Source: Candidatus Omnitrophota bacterium (GTDB taxonomy: Bacteria > CG03). From it: a stretch of DNA of 38,231 nucleotides. Both the position numbers and the translations under genes were made by a program. The notes beneath the pieces are model-generated. The model was not told the DNA's origin, ran no database searches, and was given only the letters and a program-made list of their open reading frames with translations. Of this stretch, positions 1-7,148 are shown in pieces; the first letter of the stretch is position 1; the number at the start of each line of letters is the position of its first letter. The stretch covers positions 1 to 38,231 of the forward strand of contig VMTH01000041.1 in assembly GCA_013791745.1 (NCBI GenBank), in the 5' to 3' direction.

Positions 1-547
1 AAACGCGGGCCTTATCTTTCACATATAAATCGGTCGTCGCCAAATGCGATCCGAAGAAGTCGCAGCTGAAAAGTATCCCGTCTTCCTTAAGGTGCGTCGA
101 CATCGTTTCCGGCCAGTGCACCCAGGGGGTGTGTATGAATTCCAGTATTTTGTTCCCCAGACTCAGGACTTCTCCATCGTCAACGGTTTTGACGCGGTCG
201 GGTGAAATTCCGAGATGGTCGACGAGCAGGCCCTTGCCTTTAGCCGTGGCGATGACCCTGGCGTTGGGATATTTATCAAGAACCCGCGGAATCGTTCCCG
301 CATGATCCTGTTCCGCGTGATGCGCGATTAAATAATCAATCTTCGGAATATCCTCAAGCTGCGCCAGAAGAATATCTGCCATCGCCGGATCAACGCTGTC
401 CAGCAAAACTGTTTTTTCGCTGCCGCGTATCAGATAAGCGTTATAACTCGTGCCGTCGGGCAGCGGGATGAGAGAATCAAAAAGCCTCCTGTCCCAGTCA
501 ACTGCCCCCAACCAGTAAACATCGTTAACAATTTTTCTCGCTTTCAT
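1..547 (-). CDS. Flavodiiron protein (A-type flavoprotein), N-terminal part, cut by window edge
   Basis: My translation of the minus strand from the ATG at 545-547 gives about 182 residues with no stop before the window edge. It is the metallo-beta-lactamase-like domain of flavodiiron proteins, which reduce O2 or NO to protect anaerobes. The di-iron ligand motif HAEQDH is present, followed downstream by a histidine in TPWVHWPETM and an aspartate in FSCDFFGSH, the usual order of ligands in this family. The C-terminal flavodoxin domain would lie outside the window. A clear GGAGG lies 11 nt before the ATG. The gene follows mgtE on the same strand after an 80-bp gap. I see the ligand motifs directly; whether the substrate is O2 or NO cannot be told. 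Confidence 0.85.
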   Translation of the reverse strand, partial: MKARKIVNDVYWLGAVDWDRRLFDSLIPLPDGTSYNAYLIRGSEKTVLLDSVDPAMADILLAQLEDIPKIDYLIAHHAEQDHAGTIPRVLDKYPNARVIATAKGKGLLVDHLGISPDRVKTVDDGEVLSLGNKILEFIHTPWVHWPETMSTHLKEDGILFSCDFFGSHLATTDLYVKDKARV

Positions 548-627
548 TTTATCAATTTCCTCCGCCACTTTTTTTTAGTTTTCCGCTCCCATCGTCCATG
601 GCGCACAAACCCCTGAATTCTCTAAGA

Positions 628-1971
628 TTAAAACAACAGCAGACCGGCTATTGAGAAATATATCATCAGCCCGGTTGTGTCTATCACCGTCATCAAAAGA
701 GAGCCGCAGATGATCGCGGGATCCATTTTGAATTTCGTGAGTACAATGGGCAGAGCGCTGCCCAGCAAATTCGCCCACAGGGATATAAAAAGCATGGAAG
801 AGCCCACGACAAGGCCTATCCTGTAATCGCCCTTCCAGAGGTATCCCCACAAACCTATGGCAACGCCCAGCGTCAAGCCCAGCAAAATACCTATGGCCAG
901 TTCTTTTTTCATTATGTTAAACCACTTGGCCGTGGTGAGCTCTCCAAGAGCCAGAGCGCGAACGATGAGAACCGAGGCCTGATTGCCTATATTCCCGCCC
1001 TCGCCCATCATGACGGGGATAAAGGCGGCCAGGGCCACGACTTTTGCGAGCATGCCCTCGAAATATGTGATAACCATTGAGGAAACAAATCCGGAGGCCA
1101 GAAACAAGAGCAGCCACCCGACCCTTTTTTTGTAGAGACCCGAAGATGACGCGGCGGAATAACTCATTTCAAGGGGCACGATACCGCCGGCCTTGTGCAC
1201 ATCTTCCGTGACCTCCTCCTCAAAAACATCAAGAACATCATCAACCGTCACTATTCCTAAAAGGACATTTTCGGAGTCCACGACGGGAATCGCGAAAAGA
1301 TCGTATTTCTTGATCTTTGTCACGGCGACCTCCTGATCATCAAAGGGTGAAACCGCTATGAAGTTCCTGTCCATCAGGGATGACACCTCATTGGAGAGAT
1401 CCGCGAGTATCAGCTTCCTGAGAGATATATCGTCCAGAAGATGCCAGTTCTTGTCGATCACATATACCCTGTTGACGGTTTCTGCGTCATGACCGAATTC
1501 CCGTATGTGCTCCAGCGATTCCCGCACCGTCCATTCCGGGCGGATGGCGACATAGTCCGGCGTCATGAGCCGGCCGACGCTATCTTCGGGATAACCCAGG
1601 AGTTTCAGCGTCTCTTTTCTCTCTGCCGGCGGCAGGAAATTTAACAGTTTTTTTGTGATTCTCCCCGGCAGCTCCTCAAAGAGCTCCGTTCTGTCATCGG
1701 GGGATAATTCCAGGACAATATCCCTTATCACCTCATCGCCTATCCTTTTCAGGAAGACCGTCTGTTTCTCGGGATCCAGTTCGGCAAAGGTCTCTGCCTT
1801 CAGCTGTTTCGGAAGAAGCATAAAAAGAACGATGGCTTCCTTGTCCTCAAGATTTTTAAGAAGATCGGCGATATCGGCCTCCGGCCATTCAATAAGAATG
1901 TTCTTGAGAGAATGCCAGGCTTTCTCCGCGATCATTTCCTCTATTTCGGGTTTTAAGAGTTCTTTCAGCAT
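628..1971 (-). CDS. mgtE: Magnesium transporter MgtE
   Basis: This is a 447-residue protein with the full MgtE layout: an N-terminal helical MgtE_N domain (about 20-125), paired CBS domains (about 130-255) that sense Mg2+, and a five-helix membrane domain (about 280-447). The pore signature GEGGNIGNQ is at 323-331. The DPA motif, whose aspartate is the pore Mg2+ ligand in the family, is at 417-419. It should act as a Mg2+-gated inner-membrane channel. The start has no Shine-Dalgarno sequence. Instead a good promoter ends 6 nt before the ATG, suggesting a leaderless transcript. It lies downstream of tRNA-Gln and upstream of the flavodiiron gene. Confidence 0.95.
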   Translation of the reverse strand: MLKELLKPEIEEMIAEKAWHSLKNILIEWPEADIADLLKNLEDKEAIVLFMLLPKQLKAETFAELDPEKQTVFLKRIGDEVIRDIVLELSPDDRTELFEELPGRITKKLLNFLPPAERKETLKLLGYPEDSVGRLMTPDYVAIRPEWTVRESLEHIREFGHDAETVNRVYVIDKNWHLLDDISLRKLILADLSNEVSSLMDRNFIAVSPFDDQEVAVTKIKKYDLFAIPVVDSENVLLGIVTVDDVLDVFEEEVTEDVHKAGGIVPLEMSYSAASSSGLYKKRVGWLLLFLASGFVSSMVITYFEGMLAKVVALAAFIPVMMGEGGNIGNQASVLIVRALALGELTTAKWFNIMKKELAIGILLGLTLGVAIGLWGYLWKGDYRIGLVVGSSMLFISLWANLLGSALPIVLTKFKMDPAIICGSLLMTVIDTTGLMIYFSIAGLLLF

Positions 1972-1977
1972 GAGGGA

Positions 1978-2006
1978 ATTAAATCAAAAAAAGGCTCCGA
2001 TGTAAA
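1978..2006 (-). promoter_or_regulatory. Sigma70-type promoter of mgtE, probably leaderless
   Basis: Reading the minus strand, TTTACA (2001-2006), a 17-bp spacer and TTTAAT (1978-1983) are followed by six bases and then the mgtE ATG at 1971. A start site 6-7 nt after the -10 would fall on or next to the A of the ATG. Confidence 0.6.
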
Positions 2007-2007
2007 C

Positions 2008-2040
2008 AAAAAATCTCCGGGTTCAAGCGCCGCCCCGGGA
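2008..2040 (-). terminator. Possible intrinsic terminator after tRNA-Gln
   Basis: On the minus strand a 5-bp stem, CCGGG (2034-2038) with CCCGG (2017-2021), can extend by two pairs around a bulged A. It is followed by six T residues (2008-2013). It lies just upstream of the mgtE -35 box, so it would separate the tRNA-Gln transcript from mgtE. The stem is short and the loop long, so confidence is modest. Confidence 0.4.
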
Positions 2041-2059
2041 CATTTTGCATTGCAAAATG
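2041..2059. repeat. Perfect 19-bp palindrome
   Basis: CATTTTGCA and TGCAAAATG flank a single central base. It sits in the 186-bp gap between mgtE and tRNA-Gln. It could be a protein-binding site or a small hairpin in the tRNA-Gln read-through transcript. It has no T-run of its own. Confidence 0.5.
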
Positions 2060-2157
2060 ATAGTCGGAGGCGCCGGGCTATTTTATTTCTTCAAATCTTT
2101 TTTCTTGGATTTATGAATTGTGCTCGGTAATATAAAAGTGATGGTTTTCGAAAATTT

Positions 2158-2230
2158 CTGCCGGGGGAGGACTCGAACCTCCAACGCCCAGATTCAGAGT
2201 CTGGTGTCCTACCAATTGAACGACCCGGCA
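2158..2230 (-). tRNA. tRNA-Gln, anticodon CTG
   Basis: A 73-nt cloverleaf folds on the minus strand. The acceptor stem is TGCCGGG with CCCGGCA and discriminator G. The anticodon stem CCAGA/TCTGG encloses the loop CTCTGAA, which gives anticodon CTG. The T-arm carries GTTCGAGTC. CCA is not encoded, so it must be added after transcription. A consensus promoter lies just upstream. Confidence 0.95.
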
Positions 2231-2250
2231 ATATATCCAAATTGCCTACT

Positions 2251-2278
2251 ATTATAATCATTTTGACGACCATGTCAA
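2251..2278 (-). promoter_or_regulatory. Sigma70-type promoter of tRNA-Gln
   Basis: On the minus strand a perfect TTGACA (2273-2278), a 16-bp spacer and a perfect TATAAT (2251-2256) place the start near 2245, about 14 nt before the mature tRNA. Confidence 0.8.
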
Positions 2279-2308
2279 AACAAGTGTTTTATCAACAAGT
2301 GTTTTATC
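2279..2308. repeat. Perfect 15-bp tandem duplication between divergent promoters
   Basis: AACAAGTGTTTTATC occurs twice, head to tail (2279-2293 and 2294-2308). It begins immediately beside the tRNA-Gln -35 box and about 50 bp upstream of the -35 box of the ankyrin lipoprotein gene. It may be a regulator-binding site or a chance slippage duplication. Confidence 0.7.
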
Positions 2309-2357
2309 TCTGCCGCTGTAATTACAGTTTTGCGACAGCCTGCTGGCATTTATACGG

Positions 2358-2386
2358 TTGATGTTTGCCTGTTTTTGGGGTATAAT
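2358..2386 (+). promoter_or_regulatory. Sigma70-type promoter of the ankyrin lipoprotein gene
   Basis: TTGATG (2358-2363), a 17-bp spacer and a perfect TATAAT (2381-2386) lie only 10 nt before the ATG at 2397. The predicted leader is about 4 nt, with no Shine-Dalgarno sequence. Confidence 0.7.
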
Positions 2387-2396
2387 CACATAAGAG

Positions 2397-3572
2397 ATGC
2401 AAAAATATCTTATTTTAGGCATTTGTATATTCATGACGGGATGCGCTCCGTCTATCCGAAGAAGTTATATCATCAACAATAATGCCGACGCTGTGCAAAA
2501 AGCAATAGACGCCGGCGCGGATATTAATGCCGCAACCACGCTCAGCGGTTACGGAAGTTCTGCCTCTAACGGCCCTCTCCTGATTTTCGCGGCTAAGATG
2601 GGAGCTCACGACATAGCAAAATTATTAATAGCCGCCGGAGCTGACATCAATGCCCAGGGAGAAAACGGAGAAACGGCTTTGTTAGAAGCTTTGAGACGGG
2701 GGGACTGGTTAATAGCAGACATGCTGCTGGAAAACGGCGCGGATATTAAAATACCTAATTCCGACGGCGAAACAGCTCTGACAATAGCCGCAAAAAATAA
2801 TTCCATCAATCTGATAGACCGCTTGCTCGCGAAAGGTTCAAAAATTAACGCGACCAATAAGGCGGGAATGACAGCTTTAATGGCGGCCGCCGCTAAAAAT
2901 TATACCGATTTGGCCAAGCTGTTGATTGACAGAGGCGCGGATGTAAACTTGAAAGACAATAATAACAACACCGCTCTAACAATGGCCGCTGAAAATAACA
3001 ACGCTCCGCTTGCGAAAATATTAATCGAGCGCGGCGCTTACACTCATATTAAAAACAACCATGGATACAGCGCGCTGGATATAGCCGAAAATAAAAATTA
3101 TCCCGATGTGGTCAAAGCTCTCCTGAATACGCAGCCGAAAAACAGGATAAAATACGGCTCCGATCCGAAGAAAAAAAATATCGCAGTGGCTAATTTTGAA
3201 AGCAACCCGCCTCTCTCCGCATCGGACGCAGGATTTATAACGAATTTCTTTCAGAGGGCCCTTATCAACACAAGAGCTTTTAACGTGCTCGACAGGAGCA
3301 ACATGGATAAGACGCTGGCCGAGCAGGGTTTTCAGCAGATGGGCTGTACAACAGCTGATTGCGCCGTTCAAATGGGCAGGCTTTTGAATGTGCAATTGAT
3401 CATCGTGGGCACTTGCGGCAAACTGTTTTCAAGATACATCTTAGCCGTGGATATAATTGAAGTGGAAACAGGCCAAATTATCGACTCATTTAAAGAAGAC
3501 AGCGCCACATCAGCCGGTATTGAGCAAATGGCGATCAAATTAACAGACAAAGTAAAAACCGCGCTCTACTAA
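2397..3572 (+). CDS. Ankyrin-repeat lipoprotein with C-terminal CsgG/LpoB-like domain
   Basis: This is a 391-residue protein. It begins with a lipoprotein signal peptide whose lipobox Cys is residue 16 (FMTGC). About seven ankyrin repeats follow (roughly 27-250), recognisable by recurring GADIN turns and TAL...AA helices. The last 140 residues start IAVANFESNPP and include the stretches NVLDRSNMDKTLAEQGFQQ and CTTADCAVQMGRLLNVQ. This matches the CsgG/LpoB-like domain found in many bacterial lipoproteins, which tends to mediate assembly at the envelope. The protein is therefore probably tethered to a membrane and binds partners through the ankyrin face. It is one of only two plus-strand protein genes in the window and has its own promoter. 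Its specific function is unknown. Confidence 0.85.
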   Translation: MQKYLILGICIFMTGCAPSIRRSYIINNNADAVQKAIDAGADINAATTLSGYGSSASNGPLLIFAAKMGAHDIAKLLIAAGADINAQGENGETALLEALRRGDWLIADMLLENGADIKIPNSDGETALTIAAKNNSINLIDRLLAKGSKINATNKAGMTALMAAAAKNYTDLAKLLIDRGADVNLKDNNNNTALTMAAENNNAPLAKILIERGAYTHIKNNHGYSALDIAENKNYPDVVKALLNTQPKNRIKYGSDPKKKNIAVANFESNPPLSASDAGFITNFFQRALINTRAFNVLDRSNMDKTLAEQGFQQMGCTTADCAVQMGRLLNVQLIIVGTCGKLFSRYILAVDIIEVETGQIIDSFKEDSATSAGIEQMAIKLTDKVKTALY

Positions 3573-3593
3573 TCACCTAACGGCGGCAAAAGG

Positions 3594-4091
3594 TTAATAT
3601 TTTTCCCAGTGAAGGACGTCGCTTAGCTTCTTTTTAGGAGTCTGTGCGAAACCGTCTTTCGGATAACCAACGCACACGAGGCTGACAAGTTTATGATCCG
3701 GCGGGGCGTTCAGTGCCGCCAGTATCGCCGGAGCGTAGTCTTTTTTGTCGCCCGCTACCCACACAGTGCCGAGGCCCAGGTCTCTGGCCATTAATAAAAT
3801 ATTCTGAGTAGCGGCGGAACCGTCCTCAAGATAATACTTGACCGGCTCGCTTATAACAGCGATGACGGCGGGGCTTTCAGCCATATAGGGCCCGTTTTTC
3901 GGGGCGATTGCGGCGAGTTCTTTTCTTTTCTCCGCGTCGGTCACTACTATAAATTCAAAGGGCTGGACATTGTTCGCCGTGGCGGCGCGAGCGCCTGCGC
4001 TCACTATTTTTTCCAGGTCTTCCTTCGACACAGTTTGCGAGGAATATTTCCTGACACTCACTCTTTTTTTTATCGCATCATAAGTTTCCAT
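3594..4091 (-). CDS. Nitroreductase-family FMN oxidoreductase
   Basis: This 165-residue protein has the short nitroreductase fold. It shows the N-terminal FMN-binding run SVRKYSSQTV, then AATANNVQPFEFIVV, the helix with SAATQNILLMARDLGLGTVW, and the C-terminal GYPKDG. Family members transfer electrons from NAD(P)H through FMN to nitroaromatics, quinones or flavins; the real substrate cannot be read here. The start is supported by AAGGGG 7 nt before the ATG. It follows the FKBP gene by 10 bp and is probably cotranscribed with it. It converges with the ankyrin lipoprotein gene across a 21-bp gap. Confidence 0.88.
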   Translation of the reverse strand: METYDAIKKRVSVRKYSSQTVSKEDLEKIVSAGARAATANNVQPFEFIVVTDAEKRKELAAIAPKNGPYMAESPAVIAVISEPVKYYLEDGSAATQNILLMARDLGLGTVWVAGDKKDYAPAILAALNAPPDHKLVSLVCVGYPKDGFAQTPKKKLSDVLHWEKY

Positions 4092-4101
4092 AATGATCCC
4101 C

Positions 4102-4803
4102 TTACTTGTTGACCGAGATAAGTTCCACCGTAAAGATCAAAACCGCGCCCGGCCCTATCGTTCTTCCCGAACCTCTTTCGCCGTAACCAAGTTCCGACGG
4201 AATATATAATTCGCACTTCCCGCCTTCTTTCATCAGCTGCAGCGCTTCCGTCCAGCCGCGTACCACCCCGTTCAAAGGAAATGTCGCGGGCTCTCCCCTT
4301 TTGTAGGAGCTGTCAAACTCGGTGCCGTCTATCAGCGTGCCGCTGTAATGAACCGTCACTTTATCCGTCGCGGAAGGGCTCGCCCCTGTGCCTTTTTTTA
4401 TCACCTTATACTGAAGTCCGCTGGAGGTCGTTTTCACGCCTTCTTTTTTGCTGTTTTGCTTAAGGAATGTGTCGCCTTCTTTTTTGTTCTTCGCTGACAA
4501 TTCCCCGTTGCCCTCCGCCTGCTTTTTCTGCAGTTCCGCCGTCAGCGCCATCATCACTTCGCGCCGTTCCTCGAGCGTGAGCCGCGGCTGAGCGCCGGCA
4601 AGCGCGTCTTTGATGCCCTCTTTCATAAACGCGAGATCCGCGTCTATGCCCTGGCTCTTCAAGTTGTTCCCGATATCCCATCCGATGCTGTAGCCGACTT
4701 TCTCTTTCTGTGTTTCCATGTTTTTTTTCGCGCAGCCAAAAGCCGGAAGCATAATCAAACAAAACAATATAAAACCTGCGTAAGACCTGACTTCACTTTT
4801 CAT
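4102..4803 (-). CDS. FKBP-type peptidyl-prolyl isomerase lipoprotein (Mip/FkpA-like)
   Basis: This is a 233-residue protein with a lipoprotein signal peptide (lipobox AFGC, Cys24). An N-terminal helical dimerisation domain of the FKBP_N type (about 33-115, VGYSIGWDIGNNLKSQG) precedes a C-terminal FKBP domain (about 128-231) containing the stretches KVTVHYSGTLIDGTEFDSS and IPSELGYGERG. Such proteins isomerise Xaa-Pro bonds and chaperone envelope proteins in the periplasm. The start is well fixed by AAAGGAG 6 nt upstream of the ATG, so unlike several neighbours this gene has an ordinary leader. It is divergent from rtcB across a 171-bp gap. Confidence 0.93.
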   Translation of the reverse strand: MKSEVRSYAGFILFCLIMLPAFGCAKKNMETQKEKVGYSIGWDIGNNLKSQGIDADLAFMKEGIKDALAGAQPRLTLEERREVMMALTAELQKKQAEGNGELSAKNKKEGDTFLKQNSKKEGVKTTSSGLQYKVIKKGTGASPSATDKVTVHYSGTLIDGTEFDSSYKRGEPATFPLNGVVRGWTEALQLMKEGGKCELYIPSELGYGERGSGRTIGPGAVLIFTVELISVNK

Positions 4804-4942
4804 GCACTTCTCCTTTCTTCATTATCCCAAACGCCAAACTTTTCAATATTTATTTTCTGATAACCCGCCCCACACCCGGCGGACGATATCTTTTTTATTG
4901 TATTATAACTTCCATGAAATTGCCAGAAAAAACAACGGACTG

Positions 4943-4969
4943 TTTACATAGCATGAAATTAGTTAAAAT
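4943..4969 (+). promoter_or_regulatory. Possible promoter of rtcB, leaderless layout
   Basis: TTTACA (4943-4948) and TAAAAT (4964-4969) are 15 bp apart, shorter than ideal. The -10 ends 5 nt before the ATG at 4975, and no Shine-Dalgarno sequence is visible. The spacing makes this weaker than the mgtE and thiD2 examples. Confidence 0.4.
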
Positions 4970-4974
4970 GCATT

Positions 4975-6120
4975 ATGGTGGAATTAACCGGCAAATACAA
5001 CAGCGCAAGAATATTCTGCGACGAGGTCGAATCAAGCGCTCGGCAGCAGATCCTGACTTTTCTCGATCACATCGCTTTCAGCAACGGGAAGATCAGGATA
5101 ATGCCCGATGTGCACGCCGGGGCCGGAGCCGTCATCGGCTTTACCGGTCCGCTGGGCGAAAAAGTCATACCGAACATAATAGGCGTGGATATAGGCTGCG
5201 GCGTCGCGGCATGGGATCTCAAAGACAGGGAAACGGATTTTGCCGCGCTGGATCATTTCATACGCTGGGAAATCCCCTCCGGCAGAAATGTGAGGAAAGA
5301 AACTTCCACGGAGCTTGAATTTTTATTCGGCCGCCTCTTCCCCGGAAAGAGTTACGCTGATTTTCTATCGGAGATAAAACGCATCTGCCTCACCCAAAAA
5401 CAGGACCGCCCCAGAGTCATGCGGTCCATAGGGAGCCTCGGGGGAGGCAATCATTTTATAGAGATAGACCGGAATGAACGCGGGGAAAGCTTTCTTGTGA
5501 TACACTGCGGATCCCGGAACTTCGGGTTGCGCGTGGCTCTTTTTCACCAGCATCTCGCCAGGAGAAAAACCGGCGAAATGAAGGGGCTTGAATATCTCAC
5601 GGGGCAAAACGCTGAAAATTACAAAGCCGATATGAGGATAGCCCAGATGTACGCCGCCCTCAACAGAAGCGTTATAGCATTTCTGATACTCGAACAATTC
5701 TACGGCGGGAGATACGCTTCTTTCAATAAAATAGAATCGGTGCACAATTACATCAGCTTTGAGGATTCAATAATACGAAAAGGGGCCATATCCGCACGCA
5801 AAGGGGAAAGCGTGATAATCCCCTTCAACATGGCTGAGGGATGCATACTCGGTGAGGGCAAGGGCAACGAGGACTGGAACTGCTCGGCGCCTCACGGCGC
5901 CGGAAGAACAATGTCAAGAACCGCGGCACGGAAACAGCTGGATATGGATAAATTCAAAAAGAGCATGGGGGGCGTTTGGACATCCTCGGTCTCCCGCAGC
6001 ACCATCGACGAAGCGCCGGCGGCTTATAAAAAAAGTGCTTTCATACTGAAACAGCTGGAACCGGCTGTGACGATTAATTCCTTCCTGAAACCGGTTTATA
6101 ATTTCAAGGCCGCGGAATAA
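4975..6120 (+). CDS. rtcB: RNA-splicing ligase RtcB
   Basis: This 381-residue protein carries all RtcB landmarks: MPDVHAGAG (43-51), VDIGCG with the metal-binding Cys75, GGGNHFIEI with His160, HCGSRN (177-182), and SAPHGAGR with His307, the residue that takes GMP in the family. It joins 2',3'-cyclic phosphate or 3'-phosphate ends to 5'-OH RNA ends using GTP and Mn2+. The opening GKYNSARIF places it with the shorter RtcB type common in Bacteroidetes and Firmicutes rather than the 408-residue E. coli type. No archease, RtcA, RtcR or PrfH gene is adjacent. It stands alone on the plus strand, so its target (tRNA repair or rRNA-tail repair) cannot be inferred from context. Confidence 0.95.
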   Translation: MVELTGKYNSARIFCDEVESSARQQILTFLDHIAFSNGKIRIMPDVHAGAGAVIGFTGPLGEKVIPNIIGVDIGCGVAAWDLKDRETDFAALDHFIRWEIPSGRNVRKETSTELEFLFGRLFPGKSYADFLSEIKRICLTQKQDRPRVMRSIGSLGGGNHFIEIDRNERGESFLVIHCGSRNFGLRVALFHQHLARRKTGEMKGLEYLTGQNAENYKADMRIAQMYAALNRSVIAFLILEQFYGGRYASFNKIESVHNYISFEDSIIRKGAISARKGESVIIPFNMAEGCILGEGKGNEDWNCSAPHGAGRTMSRTAARKQLDMDKFKKSMGGVWTSSVSRSTIDEAPAAYKKSAFILKQLEPAVTINSFLKPVYNFKAAE

Positions 6121-6126
6121 TTCCGC
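6112..6126. terminator. Palindrome shared by the convergent 3' ends of rtcB and a GT9 gene
   Basis: GCGGAA and TTCCGC flank TAA, which is the rtcB stop codon. The GT9 stop codon is three bases beyond. The 15-bp perfect dyad lies in the only space between two convergent genes, so it may form the 3' hairpin of both transcripts. T-runs are weak on both sides. Confidence 0.35.
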
Positions 6127-6128
6127 TG

Positions 6129-7148
6129 TTATTTACGGGTTTCATCCAGCAGTTTCCGGGCGGCGCCGAGGGCTTCCCCGGGGCTGATGTCTCTCATACA
6201 GCGGTGATGACCTAGCGGGCATTTTTGCGGTCCGTGGATGTTGCAGGGGCGGCAGGGCAGATTTTTCTGCAGGATAATATTTTTCTGCCTGAAAGGCCCG
6301 AAACCGAAAGCGGGTACCGTCGGGCCGAAAATAGCGACGGTTGGCACCCCATATGCCGAGGCCAGATGAAGCGGCGCGGAATCTCCTGTTATAAGCAGCT
6401 GGGCGTTCTTTACGAGGGATGCCAGTTCAAGAAAATCCGTCTCTCCCACAAAATCCATCACTTCGCCGTCAACGGCTTTTTTTATCCCCCCCCACCCCTC
6501 AACATCCCCGGGAGCTCCGGCGGCGGCCACCCTGAAATCCCGGCCCAGCAGGTCTATCAACTTTATCCAGTATTCCGCAGGCCATCTCTTCGTGCCCCAG
6601 TTTGAAAAAGGGCTTATGACAGCAAGGGGCTTTTCCGCGCGGGACGCTGACTGGGGAACGCCGAATTCGGCCTCCTCAAAATCCTCGTCAAAGGGCATGT
6701 TCCATTTCCCGTCCCAGGAGTCAAAACCCGCCCGGCGGGCGAGGCTGAGATTTCTTTCTATCTCGTGCGATGCCTGTTCATATTTCACTTTTTCGGTGAA
6801 GAAAAAACTCCCCGGTGAAATATCAAAACCCACTCTCTTTTTTATGCCCGCAAGACGCGTCATAAGGGCGCTCCTGAAAGATCTGTGCACAACAAGGGCA
6901 ATATCGTATTTTTCTTTTCTCAATTTCGCGCAGAAAGAAAGAAAATTTACAGGACAGCGGTTTTTATCCTTCTTGTCGTCGGCTATCACCCTGTAGACGG
7001 CGGAATGTTTTTCCACGAATTTTTTATAGGCCGGGAGCGTCAGAAAATGTATCTCGCTCTCCGGAAAACTCTGCTTGACCGCCTCGGCAAGCGGCAGCGC
7101 CAGTATGACATCGCCTATAAAAGCCGACTGCATTATCAGGATCTTCAT
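6129..7148 (-). CDS. GT9 glycosyltransferase (ADP-heptose:LPS heptosyltransferase family)
   Basis: This is a 339-residue protein when started at the ATG at 7146-7148, which overlaps the TGA of the upstream GT9 gene as ATGA; the longer reading adds 19 residues without family similarity. The family N-terminus MKILIMQSAFIGDVILALPL and the donor-binding stretch LLITGDSAPLHLASAYGVPTVAIFGPT are clear. Near the end, LPCRPCNIHGPQKCPLGHHRCM carries four cysteines. It should transfer a heptose-like sugar to lipid A core or another envelope glycan on the cytoplasmic face. It is the last gene of the thiD2-to-GT9 run. The exact sugar is not determinable. Confidence 0.9.
   Translation of the reverse strand: MKILIMQSAFIGDVILALPLAEAVKQSFPESEIHFLTLPAYKKFVEKHSAVYRVIADDKKDKNRCPVNFLSFCAKLRKEKYDIALVVHRSFRSALMTRLAGIKKRVGFDISPGSFFFTEKVKYEQASHEIERNLSLARRAGFDSWDGKWNMPFDEDFEEAEFGVPQSASRAEKPLAVISPFSNWGTKRWPAEYWIKLIDLLGRDFRVAAAGAPGDVEGWGGIKKAVDGEVMDFVGETDFLELASLVKNAQLLITGDSAPLHLASAYGVPTVAIFGPTVPAFGFGPFRQKNIILQKNLPCRPCNIHGPQKCPLGHHRCMRDISPGEALGAARKLLDETRK

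Noticed and set aside
4821-4846. TTGAAA...GATAAT as the FKBP promoter
   Set aside because: The spacer is only 14 bp, outside the usual 16-18 range, so I did not list it as a feature.
4914-5318. 134-aa plus-strand open frame overlapping the start of rtcB
   Set aside because: It is in a different frame from the conserved RtcB motifs and is arginine-rich shadow sequence.
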